A stretch of 64,000 nucleotides of DNA, taken from positions 24,365-88,364 of the forward strand of contig JBGVPL010000008.1 of the NCBI GenBank assembly GCA_045126975.1, read 5' to 3'. The notes below the pieces were generated by a model. It did no database searches. It worked only from the letters and a program-made list of their open reading frames with translations, and was not told the origin of the DNA. Within the stretch, counting starts at the first letter, position 1. Every line of letters begins with the position of its first letter. Of the stretch, positions 9,699-18,784 are shown in pieces. This DNA comes from Aphodosoma sp045126975 (GTDB taxonomy: Bacteria; Bacteroidota; Bacteroidia; Bacteroidales; Paludibacteraceae). The translations under genes were made by a program, and so were the position numbers.

Positions 9699-9717
9699 GT
9701 ACAAAATGAAGATTTTT
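9679..9717 (-). terminator. Terminator hairpin of the upstream (YhcG-like) gene
   Basis: The minus strand reads AAAAATCTTCATT, a 10-base loop, then AATGAAGATTTTTT. It lies 10 bases after the stop of the YhcG-like pseudogene and overlaps the ncRNA promoter. Confidence 0.8.
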
Positions 9718-9727
9718 AATTTCAAAA

Positions 9728-10782
9728 TTAATTTTTTAATTCTTCTTCTATTTCTTGAATAGTTGGCAACGTGCCTTTGAAATTTTCTGATATAAGTTTA
9801 TTTAGCTCATATTCCGAAATCCCTATTGGTTGATTGAAATTTTCAATTGTATATTTAGCTAAAATTTCATCTTTATCTTTACATATCAAAAGTCCTATTG
9901 TTGGTTTATCAGTTACCTTCTTTAAAATATGATTTACTCCACCAACATACGCACTTAATTGCCCTATATCTTCTGGTCGGAATGAACGTGTTTTAACTTC
10001 AATAACAACAAAACATTCTAATTTTATATTATAAAACAACATGTCTATATAACGTTCTGTCGACCCTATTGTTATCTTATATTCTCGACCCATATAAGCA
10101 AATCCATTACCTAATTCAAGTAAAAAACGTTCTATATTTTGAATTAGAGCGTCTTTTAGTTCTTTTCACGATATGGCTCTGCAATGGTTAAAAAATCAAA
10201 ACAATAAGGGTCTTTTGTAACTTGTTGGGCTAAATCGCTATCAACTTGTGGTAATGTATTACAAAAATTAGTTATAGCCTTACCTTCTCATTCTATTAAA
10301 TTTGAATCTATTAATTGTTCTAATACGTTACGAGACAAATTTAATTCTATGGTTTTATTTACATAAAATATAGCATCTGTAATATTTTTACATTTATCGA
10401 TAATTCTTTTATGATGTCCCCAAGCTATATGAAAAATAGACTGTCTAACAGAAAGGATATCTAATTGTCCCCCAAGTTGGGGGATAATTGTATCTAACTA
10501 AGAATAAAGCAAATAGAATCTTTTAATATAATATAAATTTGTGCATGAAAAACAATGGGCATCGGGTAATAAATGCTGTAAATCTTTACTAAGTAAGTCA
10601 ATTATCTTATCTCCCCACTTAGCACTTTTATATTTTACCTCAATATCCTCTCCTATTGACCAATAAAAGTACAACATTTCTGAATTTACTTTTGTTGCAG
10701 CCTTAATTTGACTATTTTTAAATCTACAACAAATATCATTTATCCATTGTTTATACTCTTTATCAATGTTCATTATACTCAT
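9728..10782 (-). pseudogene. Decayed YhcG/DUF1016 PDDEXK nuclease gene
   Basis: The N-terminal DUF1016_N part is intact from 10782 (YKQWINDICCRFKNSQIKAA, YFYWSIGEDI). It stops at a TAG at 10500-10498, where the frame continues as LDTIIPQLGGQLDILSVRQ and IAWGHHKRIIDKCKN. A TGA then interrupts before EGKAITNF near 10290. A frameshift after the FDFLTIAEPYREK segment (near 10165) precedes the C-terminal nuclease part (LLELGNGFAYMGREYKI, VVIEVKTRSFRPEDIGQLSAY). The PDDEXK residues E-V-K are retained. Intact homologues are about 340-350 residues and are often found in defence or mobile contexts. At least three lesions argue for a true pseudogene rather than a sequencing error. Confidence 0.88.
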
Positions 10783-10809
10783 ATATTTCTATTTTAATTC
10801 ATTCACTAC

Positions 10810-12624
10810 CTAAACCAACTCCAATCCCAACTCACTTTTAAGTCGTTTGAAATCGGGATTTATATCTTGCATTCGTCTGAAGTTCTCATCTTTGGTCAAA
10901 AATATTGGCTGGTCAGTTTGTTCTTCTACCACAAAATTCACTGTAATGCCACTATTATTCAACTCTTTTGCGAGAAATTGCTCTAACGTACGCTTATGAC
11001 GACTTAAAGCCTCTAACTGCATTGTATTTATCAACTTCACAACGACCGAAACTCCATCGCCTTTCGTTGGAAGGAAATTTTGCATTGTATTCGATGTGTG
11101 CAACTCCCCTTCTATCTTCTTGGCATACAATCTCCACGCACGCACCAAATCGTCATTCGTGAAATCACGTTGTTTTATCTCTTGAACGATAGGCTCATTA
11201 GAAACAATCTTTTCAACCGCCTCTTCCTGTTTAGGCAACTGACTTGCAACATTCACAGCAGAAGGTTTCAACGAAACAGTAACTACTTTCGGCATCTGCA
11301 CCACGATTGGCGCACCTACCTCTTGTCTCATGCCACTCACTTCAGGTTTAGCGTCTCGTGTCTCGTGTCTTGTATCTTGTGTCTCAGCTAATTGAGCATT
11401 AACAATCTGTTGACCATTAGTAATGCATTGTGCATTGTGCATTGTGCATTGTGCATTATTTTGTCCTCCCGAAGCTGTCGCAACAGTCAATAACGGCAAC
11501 TCCGGTTCAACTTTTTTTGATTGTACTGCCCCCGATATAAGTCCTGCAACACGAATCAACATCACTTCGACCAACAATCGCTTATTTCTACTTGCTCGAT
11601 ATGCCAAATCGCAATCATTTGCATATTCCAATGCTTTATACAACCACCACAACTCACATCGTTTCGATTGTTCTTTGTATCTTTCAGCTATCGACTCTCC
11701 TACTTCCAACAAAGGCAATGTCATCTCGTCACGGCTAACCATCAAATCACGCAAATGCGACGACAATCCACCTACGAAATGTTGTCCTTCAAAGCCTTTA
11801 CTCAACACCTCATCAAATATCATCAACGCCTCTGGTACGCGATTTTGCAATAAGGCATCAACCAATCTGAAATAGTAGTCATAGTCCAATACATTCAAAT
11901 TAGATATAACACCTTGATAAGTAATATTATTACCACAAAAACTCACCACTTGGTCGAATATCGATAGCGCATCACGCATCGCACCATCAGCCTTTTGTGC
12001 TATCACATTCAACGCCATATCTTCAGCCTCAACTCCCTCATTTTTCGCCACATACTGCAAATGTGCTACCGTATCGTTTATCGTAATACGATTGAAATCA
12101 TATATCTGACAACGCGACAAAATAGTAGGTATAATCTTGTGTTTTTCAGTAGTTGCAAGCACAAAAATAGCATGTGCTGGTGGCTCTTCCAATGTCTTCA
12201 AAAATGCATTAAATGCCGCAGCCGACAACATGTGAACCTCATCGACAATATAAACGCTATATTTACCGATTTGAGGAGGTATTCTCACTTGGTCAACCAA
12301 ATTACGAATATCATCAACCGAGTTGTTTGATGCCGCATCCAATTCATGAATGTTAAACGAACGTTGCTCATTGAACGCTTTGCACGATTCACATTCATTA
12401 CAAGCCTCACCATTTGCCGTAGGATTCAAGCAGTTGATTGTCTTTGCAAATATACGCGCACAAGTAGTTTTACCCACACCACGTGGACCGCAAAACAAAT
12501 ATGCATGCGCTAAATGCTTATTAGCGATTGCATTTTTCAATGTCGCAGTCAACGCAGCCTGCCCTACCACCGACATAAATGTCTGTGGACGATACTTTCG
12601 CGCCGATACAATATATTGTTCCAT
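10810..12624 (-). CDS. dnaX: DNA polymerase III subunit gamma/tau
   Basis: A 604-residue AAA+ clamp-loader ATPase of the replisome. Walker A is GPRGVGKTT (46-54), the zinc site is Cys65, Cys75, Cys78 and Cys81, Walker B is DEVH (128-131), and sensor/arginine-finger SRC follows. The C-terminal tau-like part begins near residue 480. The linker (about 385-440) is encoded largely by tandem repeats. It contains NAQCTMHNAQC (heptamer TGCACAA) and ETQDTRHETRDAK, so its length should vary between strains. The start is the ATG at 12624, with a TAACTTTG box upstream at 12753-12746. Confidence 0.95.
   Translation of the reverse strand: MEQYIVSARKYRPQTFMSVVGQAALTATLKNAIANKHLAHAYLFCGPRGVGKTTCARIFAKTINCLNPTANGEACNECESCKAFNEQRSFNIHELDAASNNSVDDIRNLVDQVRIPPQIGKYSVYIVDEVHMLSAAAFNAFLKTLEEPPAHAIFVLATTEKHKIIPTILSRCQIYDFNRITINDTVAHLQYVAKNEGVEAEDMALNVIAQKADGAMRDALSIFDQVVSFCGNNITYQGVISNLNVLDYDYYFRLVDALLQNRVPEALMIFDEVLSKGFEGQHFVGGLSSHLRDLMVSRDEMTLPLLEVGESIAERYKEQSKRCELWWLYKALEYANDCDLAYRASRNKRLLVEVMLIRVAGLISGAVQSKKVEPELPLLTVATASGGQNNAQCTMHNAQCITNGQQIVNAQLAETQDTRHETRDAKPEVSGMRQEVGAPIVVQMPKVVTVSLKPSAVNVASQLPKQEEAVEKIVSNEPIVQEIKQRDFTNDDLVRAWRLYAKKIEGELHTSNTMQNFLPTKGDGVSVVVKLINTMQLEALSRHKRTLEQFLAKELNNSGITVNFVVEEQTDQPIFLTKDENFRRMQDINPDFKRLKSELGLELV
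11351..11457 (-). repeat. Two tandem-repeat tracts inside dnaX
   Basis: 11351-11386 consists of variants of TCTCGTG and 11423-11457 of five copies of the heptamer TTGTGCA (TGCACAA in the coding sense). Both are in frame and lie in the flexible gamma/tau linker. Confidence 0.85.
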
Positions 12625-12626
12625 AT

Positions 12627-12720
12627 AATTAAAATTGAGAGTTGAGAACTGAGAGTTAAAAATTAAAAATTAAAAAAAACACCATATGCTAACTTTCAAA
12701 TTTCAACTTTCAAATTTCAA
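12627..12720. repeat. Short tandem repeats upstream of dnaX
   Basis: Variants of AATTGAGAGTTGAG, AAAAATTAAAAATT and CTTTCAAATTTCAA lie between the dnaX start and its promoter, that is, within its 5' leader. Confidence 0.7.
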
Positions 12721-12745
12721 CTTAAATATAATCCATTTTACCTTG

Positions 12746-12753
12746 CAAAGTTA
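12746..12753 (-). promoter_or_regulatory. dnaX -7 box (TAACTTTG)
   Basis: TAACTTTGC on the minus strand, about 120 bases upstream of the dnaX ATG. Confidence 0.6.
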
Positions 12754-12790
12754 CTAAAAAATTTTGGAACGAATATCTAAAATCAAAAAA

Positions 12791-12834
12791 TTGTGCATTG
12801 TGCATTGTGTATTGTGCATTTTTTACTATCTTTG
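12791..12834 (+). promoter_or_regulatory. Promoter of the ABC exporter gene with a heptamer array at the -33 region
   Basis: The -7 box TATCTTTG is at 12827-12834. The TTG at 12805-12807 is exactly 19 bases upstream and is part of a TTGTGCA tandem array (12791-12820). A gain or loss of one unit would still offer a TTG seven bases away but would change the upstream context. Confidence 0.6.
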
Positions 12835-12878
12835 TATCCCTAAACTATAACCTATAACCGCTCAACTCTAAACTCTAT

Positions 12879-14705
12879 ATGTTTTCTCTCTTTCGCCGTT
12901 TCCTTCCTCCATACAAGTGGTACGTTATTGCCAATATTTTTCTAAATCTCATAACTGCCATATTCAACCTATTCTCTTTCGCCTCAATCATACCGATTCT
13001 ACAAATCCTTTTCGGTATGGATACTAACACGCATACACACATCCCTTTTTCTCAAATCACATCACTCGACTCTCTCCTCGAAATAGGCAAAAACAACATA
13101 TACGCCTACATCGAATCGCTTATAAATCAATACGGTGCATCCACTGCACTAATGCTATTGGGCGTATATCTCATCGTAATGACACTGCTAAAAACGCTCT
13201 CTACGTTCCTCGCTTCGGCATCGTTAGTACCTATCCGTACGGGCATTCTGCGCGACATTCGCAACATGGTTTACAATAAAATCACCTCTCTCCACCTCGG
13301 CTATTTCTCTAACGAAAAGAAAGGTGACATCATCAGCCGTATGACTAACGATGTTGTCGAAATCGAAGCCTCTATCATTGCTTCTCTCGAGACTATTTTC
13401 AAGAATCCGATAATGATTCTGCTCTACCTCGTTGTGCTTTTCACTATGAGTTGGCGACTTACCATATTCGTGCTTATACTACTACCTATCAGCGGTTTAC
13501 TCATCGGCCGTATCGGCAAATCACTCAAACGCAAATCGCTTCTCGGACAACAACTATCGGGCGAACTAATAGCTCAAATCGAGGAGACTCTCGGTGGTTT
13601 AAGAATAATCAAAGCCTTTAATGCCGAAGAGAAACTCAACCACCGTTTCCAATCGCTCAACGACACTATTCGCCTCACGTTCAATCGCATACACACTCGC
13701 TATTTCCTTGCGCATCCCGTAAGCGAATTTCTTGGCACTGCCGTCATCGCAATCCTTCTTTGGTATGGTGGCTATCTCATCCTCAATGGCAATGGTGGTA
13801 TCACCGCGCCCGAATTTATCTACTATCTCGTTATATTCTACAGTATTATCAACCCTTTCAAAGAACTATCACGCGCTGGCTACAGCATCCAAAAGGGTCT
13901 TGCTTCGCTTCAACGCATCGATGCTATTCTCGATACTGAAAACAATATAAAAGAAATCTCTAAACCTCAAACTATCAATTCATTCAACCACGAAATCTGT
14001 TTCAACAACGTATCTTTCAAATATCAAGACGAGTGGGTATTACGCAACATAAACCTCACAATCCACAAAGGTCAAACCGTTGCTCTTGTCGGACAATCAG
14101 GCTCTGGCAAATCCACTCTTGTTGACCTCATTCCGCGTTTCTACGACACTATTAAGGGCACTATAACTATCGATGGAATCGACATAAAACACCTAAAAAT
14201 CCATAATTTACGCAATCTTATGGGTAACGTCAACCAAGAGGCTATTCTTTTCAACGACACCATATATAATAATATAACTTTCGGAGTTGAATCTGCCACA
14301 CAAGCCGAAGTCGAACAAGCTGCTCGCATTGCTAATGCTCACGATTTCATTATGACAACGCCCGATGGCTATCAAACTAACATTGGCGACCGTGGCTCAC
14401 GCCTCTCTGGCGGTCAACGTCAACGTATCTCCATCGCCCGAGCTATACTCAAAAATCCACCTATCCTCATTCTCGACGAAGCAACCTCTGCTCTTGACAC
14501 TGAATCTGAACGACTTGTACAAAACGCAATCGAAAATCTTATGCAAAATCGTACTGCCATCGTCATTGCCCATCGCCTCTCTACAATCAAATCTGCCGAC
14601 CTAATATGCGTTCTTCACGAAGGTCAAATCATCGAGCAAGGCACTCACCAACAACTCATTGCCCTCAACGGACAATACACCAAACTCTACAACATGCAGA
14701 AATAA
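12879..14705 (+). CDS. MsbA-like ABC exporter (fused permease and ATPase)
   Basis: A 608-residue half-transporter. Six transmembrane helices occupy roughly residues 15-310, and the nucleotide-binding domain starts near 365. Walker A is GQSGSGKST (about 405), the ABC signature is LSGGQRQR (about 509) and Walker B is LILDEATSALD (about 530). The H-loop is in IVIAHRLST. The family flips lipid A-core or other lipids across the inner membrane as a homodimer. MsbA is the closest well-known member, but drug exporters share this layout. It appears monocistronic. Confidence 0.88.
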   Translation: MFSLFRRFLPPYKWYVIANIFLNLITAIFNLFSFASIIPILQILFGMDTNTHTHIPFSQITSLDSLLEIGKNNIYAYIESLINQYGASTALMLLGVYLIVMTLLKTLSTFLASASLVPIRTGILRDIRNMVYNKITSLHLGYFSNEKKGDIISRMTNDVVEIEASIIASLETIFKNPIMILLYLVVLFTMSWRLTIFVLILLPISGLLIGRIGKSLKRKSLLGQQLSGELIAQIEETLGGLRIIKAFNAEEKLNHRFQSLNDTIRLTFNRIHTRYFLAHPVSEFLGTAVIAILLWYGGYLILNGNGGITAPEFIYYLVIFYSIINPFKELSRAGYSIQKGLASLQRIDAILDTENNIKEISKPQTINSFNHEICFNNVSFKYQDEWVLRNINLTIHKGQTVALVGQSGSGKSTLVDLIPRFYDTIKGTITIDGIDIKHLKIHNLRNLMGNVNQEAILFNDTIYNNITFGVESATQAEVEQAARIANAHDFIMTTPDGYQTNIGDRGSRLSGGQRQRISIARAILKNPPILILDEATSALDTESERLVQNAIENLMQNRTAIVIAHRLSTIKSADLICVLHEGQIIEQGTHQQLIALNGQYTKLYNMQK

Positions 14706-14868
14706 AAGTCTCACTACTCGTGTACAGACGCAATATATTGCGTCTCTACGACTAAATATCTATAAATCCGAATGGCAAGTCTCGCTACTCGCTACTAAAT
14801 ATTCATAATTATCAATCCCGAATGGCAAGTCTCACTACTCGCTACTCGCTACTAAATATCTAATAAAT
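14706..14868 (+). repeat. Palindrome and duplicated CGAATGGCAAGTCTC-CTACTCG repeats
   Basis: 14726-14745 is the perfect palindrome AGACGCAATATATTGCGTCT. It is followed by two copies of a block reading CCGAATGGCAAGTCTC, then CTACTCG units, then CTAAATAT (from 14767 and 14818). The same block recurs at 52144-52188 upstream of serC. Confidence 0.8.
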
Positions 14869-16014
14869 ATGCTAAACTTCGAATTCCAAAACCCAACAAA
14901 ACTCATCTTCGGAAAAGGCTCTATCGCCAAAATCGAACGTCAATTCTCTCGCCCTACCAAAATAATGCTCACTTTCGGTGGTGGCAGTGTCAAACGCAAT
15001 GGTGTTTACGACCAAGTAATCAACGCCCTCAAAGGTCACGAAATCATAGAATTTTGGGGCATCGAACCTAACCCAAAAGTAGAGACACTCCGCAAAGCAG
15101 TCGAACTCGGCAAACAAGAAAACGTTGAATTCATCATCGCCGTAGGTGGTGGCTCTACTCTCGATGGCACCAAACTCATTGCTTGCGCTATCTGCTACGA
15201 CGGCGACGCATGGGACCTCGTTCTCGATCCTAAAAAAGTAACTAGCGCAATCCCTTTTGCATCTGTAATGACTATGCCTGCCACTGGTTCTGAGATGAAT
15301 AACGGTGCGGTAATCTCTAATCTCGCTACTAAAGAAAAATACGGTTTCTACTCTTACTACCCTCAATGGTCAATCCTCGACCCTGAGGTAACCTACTCTA
15401 TCCCACCTTATCAAGTGGCTTGTGGTATCGCCGACACTTTCGTGCACGTCATGGAACAATACCTCACTGCACCAAACATCAATCCTCTCATGGACCGCTG
15501 GGCTGAAGGTATTCTCCTCAATCTCATCGAGATAGCACCTCAAATCCAAGAAAACCCACAAGACTACGACCTCATGTCGCAATACATGTTCTCTGCTACA
15601 ATGGGTCTCAACCGCTTCATCTCTATGGGCGTACCTCAAGATTGGGCAACTCATAATATCGGACACGAACTTACTGCCCTACACGGAGTTACACATGGCG
15701 AATCTCTTGCAATCGTCCTTCCTGGTACTATGACTGTCCTCAGCGAACAAAAACACGACAAAATCCTACAATATGGCGAACGTGTTTGGGGTATCACCGA
15801 AGGCACTGACGGCATCCGTATCGCAGAAGCAATCGGTCGCACCGAACAATTCTTCTCTCAACTCGGACTCGCTACCCGCCTCTCTCAACTAAACATCGGT
15901 GAAGAAACCATTGCCGAAATCGAACGCCGTTTCAACGAACGCAAAGTCCAACTCGGCGAATGCAAAAACGTCAACGGAGCCGTAGCCCGCGCCATCCTCG
16001 AATGCCAACTATAA
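14869..16014 (+). CDS. Iron-containing alcohol dehydrogenase (butanol dehydrogenase-like)
   Basis: A 381-residue NAD(P)H-dependent dehydrogenase that reduces aldehydes to alcohols during fermentation. It opens NFEFQNPTKLIFGKGSI as in the YqdH/BdhA branch. Cofactor binding is by GGGSTLDGTK. Metal ligands are expected in CGIADTFVHVMEQYL (Asp, His), NIGHELTALHG (His) and HGVTHGESLAI (His), all present. The substrate is not predictable. It is convergent with efp, with a shared terminator between them. Confidence 0.9.
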   Translation: MLNFEFQNPTKLIFGKGSIAKIERQFSRPTKIMLTFGGGSVKRNGVYDQVINALKGHEIIEFWGIEPNPKVETLRKAVELGKQENVEFIIAVGGGSTLDGTKLIACAICYDGDAWDLVLDPKKVTSAIPFASVMTMPATGSEMNNGAVISNLATKEKYGFYSYYPQWSILDPEVTYSIPPYQVACGIADTFVHVMEQYLTAPNINPLMDRWAEGILLNLIEIAPQIQENPQDYDLMSQYMFSATMGLNRFISMGVPQDWATHNIGHELTALHGVTHGESLAIVLPGTMTVLSEQKHDKILQYGERVWGITEGTDGIRIAEAIGRTEQFFSQLGLATRLSQLNIGEETIAEIERRFNERKVQLGECKNVNGAVARAILECQL

Positions 16015-16034
16015 AAATCTTAACATCATAAAAC

Positions 16035-16068
16035 AAAAGGAGTTGACTCATAAAAGTCAACTCCTTTT
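16035..16068. terminator. Bidirectional terminator between adh and efp
   Basis: AAAAGGAGTTGACT, a 6-base loop, then AGTCAACTCCTTTT, with A and T runs on both sides. Confidence 0.88.
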
Positions 16069-16096
16069 ATTTTAATTATGAATTATGCATTACGAA

Positions 16097-16663
16097 TTAC
16101 TCACGCACGCGTTCAACGTATGAACCATCACGAGTATCAATTTTAATTTTATCACCAGCATTGATAAACAAAGGAACACGCACTTCTGCACCATTTTCCA
16201 CAGTTGCAGGTTTCAATGTGTTAGTTGCTGTATCACCTTTCAAACCAGGCTCAGTATAAGTGATTTCCATAACAACATGAGTTGGCATATCAGCATAAAG
16301 AATAGTTTCGCTTTCTGCATGAACAACAACTTCAAGTTGGTCACCCTCTTTCATGAATTTAACACCATTGATAAGTTCTTCATTAACTGAAACTTGCTCA
16401 AATGTTTCATTGTTCATCAAGTTGCAACCCATATCATCGCGATACAAGAATTGGTAAGGACGACGTTCGATACGAACTTCTTGTACTTTCACACCTGAGT
16501 TCCAAGTTTTATCCAAAATACGACCTGTTGTAACGTTTTTCAATTTTGTACGTACGAAAGCTGGACCTTTACCTGGTTTAACGTGCAAGAATTCAACAAT
16601 AAAATAATATTGGCCATCGATATCGAGGCACATTCCGTTTTTAAAATCAGCAGTAGTTGCCAT
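16097..16663 (-). CDS. efp: Translation elongation factor P
   Basis: A 188-residue factor that relieves ribosome stalling at polyproline. The start is the ATG at 16663 (MATTADFKNG); a longer frame to 16753 runs through the promoter and is not conserved in character. The modification loop VKPGKGPAF carries a Lys at the E. coli Lys34 position. The C-terminal OB domains end with IKIDTRDGSYVERVRE. No modification enzyme is encoded nearby. A TAATTTTG box lies at 16722-16715. Confidence 0.95.
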   Translation of the reverse strand: MATTADFKNGMCLDIDGQYYFIVEFLHVKPGKGPAFVRTKLKNVTTGRILDKTWNSGVKVQEVRIERRPYQFLYRDDMGCNLMNNETFEQVSVNEELINGVKFMKEGDQLEVVVHAESETILYADMPTHVVMEITYTEPGLKGDTATNTLKPATVENGAEVRVPLFINAGDKIKIDTRDGSYVERVRE

Positions 16664-16714
16664 AAATCTGTTTATATTTAAATAGGTTATAAAATTATCC
16701 TTGTTTTCAGCCCG

Positions 16715-16722
16715 CAAAATTA
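16715..16722 (-). promoter_or_regulatory. efp -7 box (TAATTTTG)
   Basis: TAATTTTGC on the minus strand, 52 bases upstream of the efp ATG. Confidence 0.5.
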
Positions 16723-16796
16723 CAAAAAAAAATCCACATACACAACACCCCATACATCTCTCAATAAAAAATTATGAATTATGAATTATTTTTACT

Positions 16797-16804
16797 AACT
16801 TTGC
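16797..16804 (+). promoter_or_regulatory. -7 box (TAACTTTG) of the methyltransferase gene
   Basis: TAACTTTGC follows an ATTATGA-type tandem repeat (16771-16789). It lies downstream of the ATG at 16774, which rules that ATG out as the usual start. Confidence 0.6.
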
Positions 16805-16848
16805 AGATTATTAACCACACAACTACTAACTACTCATTACTAACTACC

Positions 16849-17628
16849 TTGTCTCTCCTATTCGACATAAAAGTACGCCTACAATACATCCTTCGCGCCC
16901 ATTACCGCAAAGGACATTGGGTGCATTCTCCATTTACATTCCACACACTCAACTACGTAATATTTGAGCGCACACCTTATTATAGTTTTCCACAAATCGA
17001 AAACCTACGCCAACAACTCCAACAAAACAACACCCCTCTCACTCTACAACCACTCGGCACATCCAAAGCAAAAACTATCACAATAGCTAAAGAACTAAAA
17101 AACAGCACAAAAACCCCACGATTAGCACAACTACTCCAACGCCTTTGCGCATCAAACCAATCACAATATATAATAGAACTCGGCACAAACCTCGGACTAT
17201 CCACAGCCTATTTAGCATCTAACAACACCAAATCCCACGTCTATACCCTCGAAGGACAACCTCAACTCTGCCAAATAGCACGCCAAAACTTCAAACAACT
17301 ACAACTCAACAACATACAACTAATAGAAGGCAACATCAACGACACCTTTCCGCATCTCATTCAACAAATACCACAAATCGACCTCCTATTCATCGACGCC
17401 AACCACCAATATCAAGCCACCATCGACTACTACCGACTCGCAAAAACTAAAACACACAAAAACACCATAATCATATTCGACGACATCCACTGGTCAGAAG
17501 GAATGCAACAAGCCTGGAACGAAATCCGCCAAGACCCCGACATCCGTCTCTCAATCGACATCTTCTACATGGGCATCGTCTGGTTCAACACCGACATCCC
17601 AAAACAGCACTACATCGTAGCTTTCTAA
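16849..17628 (+). CDS. Class I SAM-dependent methyltransferase (O-methyltransferase-like)
   Basis: About 259 residues from a TTG start at 16849. The upstream ATG at 16774 precedes the promoter box and sits in a tandem repeat. SAM motif I is IIELGTNLGLSTAYLAS. The acidic motif after strand 4 is IDLLFIDANHQY, and FDDIHWSEGMQQAW follows, as in Methyltransf_24 proteins. The N-terminus has RAHYRKGHWVHSPFTF, a segment I associate with conserved Bacteroidota members. The substrate is unknown. The start assignment is less sure than the family. Confidence 0.8.
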   Translation: MSLLFDIKVRLQYILRAHYRKGHWVHSPFTFHTLNYVIFERTPYYSFPQIENLRQQLQQNNTPLTLQPLGTSKAKTITIAKELKNSTKTPRLAQLLQRLCASNQSQYIIELGTNLGLSTAYLASNNTKSHVYTLEGQPQLCQIARQNFKQLQLNNIQLIEGNINDTFPHLIQQIPQIDLLFIDANHQYQATIDYYRLAKTKTHKNTIIIFDDIHWSEGMQQAWNEIRQDPDIRLSIDIFYMGIVWFNTDIPKQHYIVAF

Positions 17629-17769
17629 ATAAAGAATACTAATACCGACAGGTATGTCATTATTCCGCCAAGATACGTCGCAGACGTAGCAAGGCGTATG
17701 TAAAAGGAAAAAATATATCCTTATGTCATTCTGTCCAAAATAAAAACATCTAACTTAACACTCTAAAAT

Positions 17770-18315
17770 ATGAAAATCTATACAAAAACAGGCGACAAAG
17801 GCACAACATCCCTCATCGGAGGTAAACGCGTACTAAAAAACTCCGACAAACTTAACGCCTATGGCACAATAGACGAATTAAACTCTTTTTTAGGACTCCT
17901 CCGCGCCAAAACTACAGACGAAAATATAAAGACCGAAATTCTCGATATTCAAAACACACTATTTAATGTCGGAGCATACCTTGCACTTGACGAAAATGTC
18001 GAAAAAATTCCCGAATTTGCGCAAATTTCCGACGAAAAAATTAAAAAATTAGAGGATTTAATCGATTTTTTTCAAGAAAATTTGCCAAAAATTACAAATT
18101 TTATCATTTACGGAGAAAATGAGCTCTCCGCAATTTGCCATGTTTGCCGAGCTGTTTGTCGTCGCGCCGAACGAGAAATAATCACTGTAAATCAACAATA
18201 TAACATCGACGCAAACGTTACAACATACATCAATCGCCTATCAGATTTACTATTCGTTTTAGCTCGCATTTATACAAAAAACGAAGAAAAAAGTGATTTT
18301 TTGTGGAAAAAGTAA
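17770..18315 (+). CDS. Cob(I)alamin adenosyltransferase, PduO type
   Basis: A 181-residue enzyme that makes adenosylcobalamin from ATP and cob(I)alamin. The N-terminal YTKTGDKGTTSLIGG binds ATP, NAYGTIDELNSFLG follows, and the C-terminal helix has CRAVCRRAERE. Length and motifs fit a trimeric PduO/MMAB protein. No cobalamin riboswitch is recognisable in the 140-base gap upstream, so any B12 control is not visible here. Confidence 0.92.
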   Translation: MKIYTKTGDKGTTSLIGGKRVLKNSDKLNAYGTIDELNSFLGLLRAKTTDENIKTEILDIQNTLFNVGAYLALDENVEKIPEFAQISDEKIKKLEDLIDFFQENLPKITNFIIYGENELSAICHVCRAVCRRAEREIITVNQQYNIDANVTTYINRLSDLLFVLARIYTKNEEKSDFLWKK

Positions 18316-18335
18316 AATATTTGAAAAAAAAATAG

Positions 18336-18382
18336 TATTTTTGCACCTTGAAAGTTATACTATACCTTCGGGTGTAGTGTAT
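18336..18382 (+). promoter_or_regulatory. Promoter and UUCG-capped hairpin at the 5' end of the DUF2795 leader
   Basis: The -7-like box TATTTTTG is at 18336-18343. About 13 bases later an 11-bp hairpin with a TTCG tetraloop (18356-18381; TATACC TTCG GGTGTA core) would form at the extreme 5' end of the transcript. No T-tract follows, so it may stabilise the mRNA rather than terminate it. CAACTCTCAACTCT tandem repeats sit before the gene. Confidence 0.55.
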
Positions 18383-18480
18383 CTATATACAAACACATAA
18401 AAACAAAAATATAAACAATAGAGTAATTGTAGAGGATTTTAGTATTCTCAACTCTTAACTCTCAACTCTCAACTAAAAAA

Positions 18481-18702
18481 ATGTATTGGACACTTGAACT
18501 TGCATCAAAACTCGAAGATGCTCCATGGCCTGCAACAAAAGACGAACTTATCGACTACGCTATGCGTTCTGGAGCTCCACTCGAAGTAATAGAAAACCTA
18601 CAAGGAATTGAAGATGAAGGCGAAATTTACGAATGTATCGAAGACATTTGGCCTGATTATCCAAGCAAAGAAGACTTTTTCTTCAACGAAGAAGAGTACT
18701 AA
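18481..18702 (+). CDS. DUF2795 domain protein
   Basis: A 73-residue acidic protein, MYWTLELASKLEDAPWPATKDEL to the IEDIWPDYPSKEDF end. The pattern is that of the small DUF2795 family, widespread in Bacteroidota, with no established function. It has no signal peptide. It precedes the T9SS operon by 82 bases, with no clear terminator between, so it could share its transcript. Confidence 0.85.
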   Translation: MYWTLELASKLEDAPWPATKDELIDYAMRSGAPLEVIENLQGIEDEGEIYECIEDIWPDYPSKEDFFFNEEEY

Positions 18703-18784
18703 ATAATAAAAAAACTTTCTATTACCGCAATTTTTTATAACAAATCTCGTTAAACATACAATAGAAAGTTACAATACACAAACA

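Noticed and set aside
10280..10300. TGA within the YhcG-like gene as recoded Trp or selenocysteine
   Set aside because: The same gene also has TAG and a frameshift, and other genes use TGA as stop.
16664..16753. N-terminal extension of EF-P
   Set aside because: The extension overlaps the -7 box and lacks EF-P character; MATTADFKNG at 16663 is a normal start.
17629..17769. Cobalamin riboswitch before the adenosyltransferase gene
   Set aside because: The B12-box consensus and required multi-stem layout are absent and the gap is only 141 bases.
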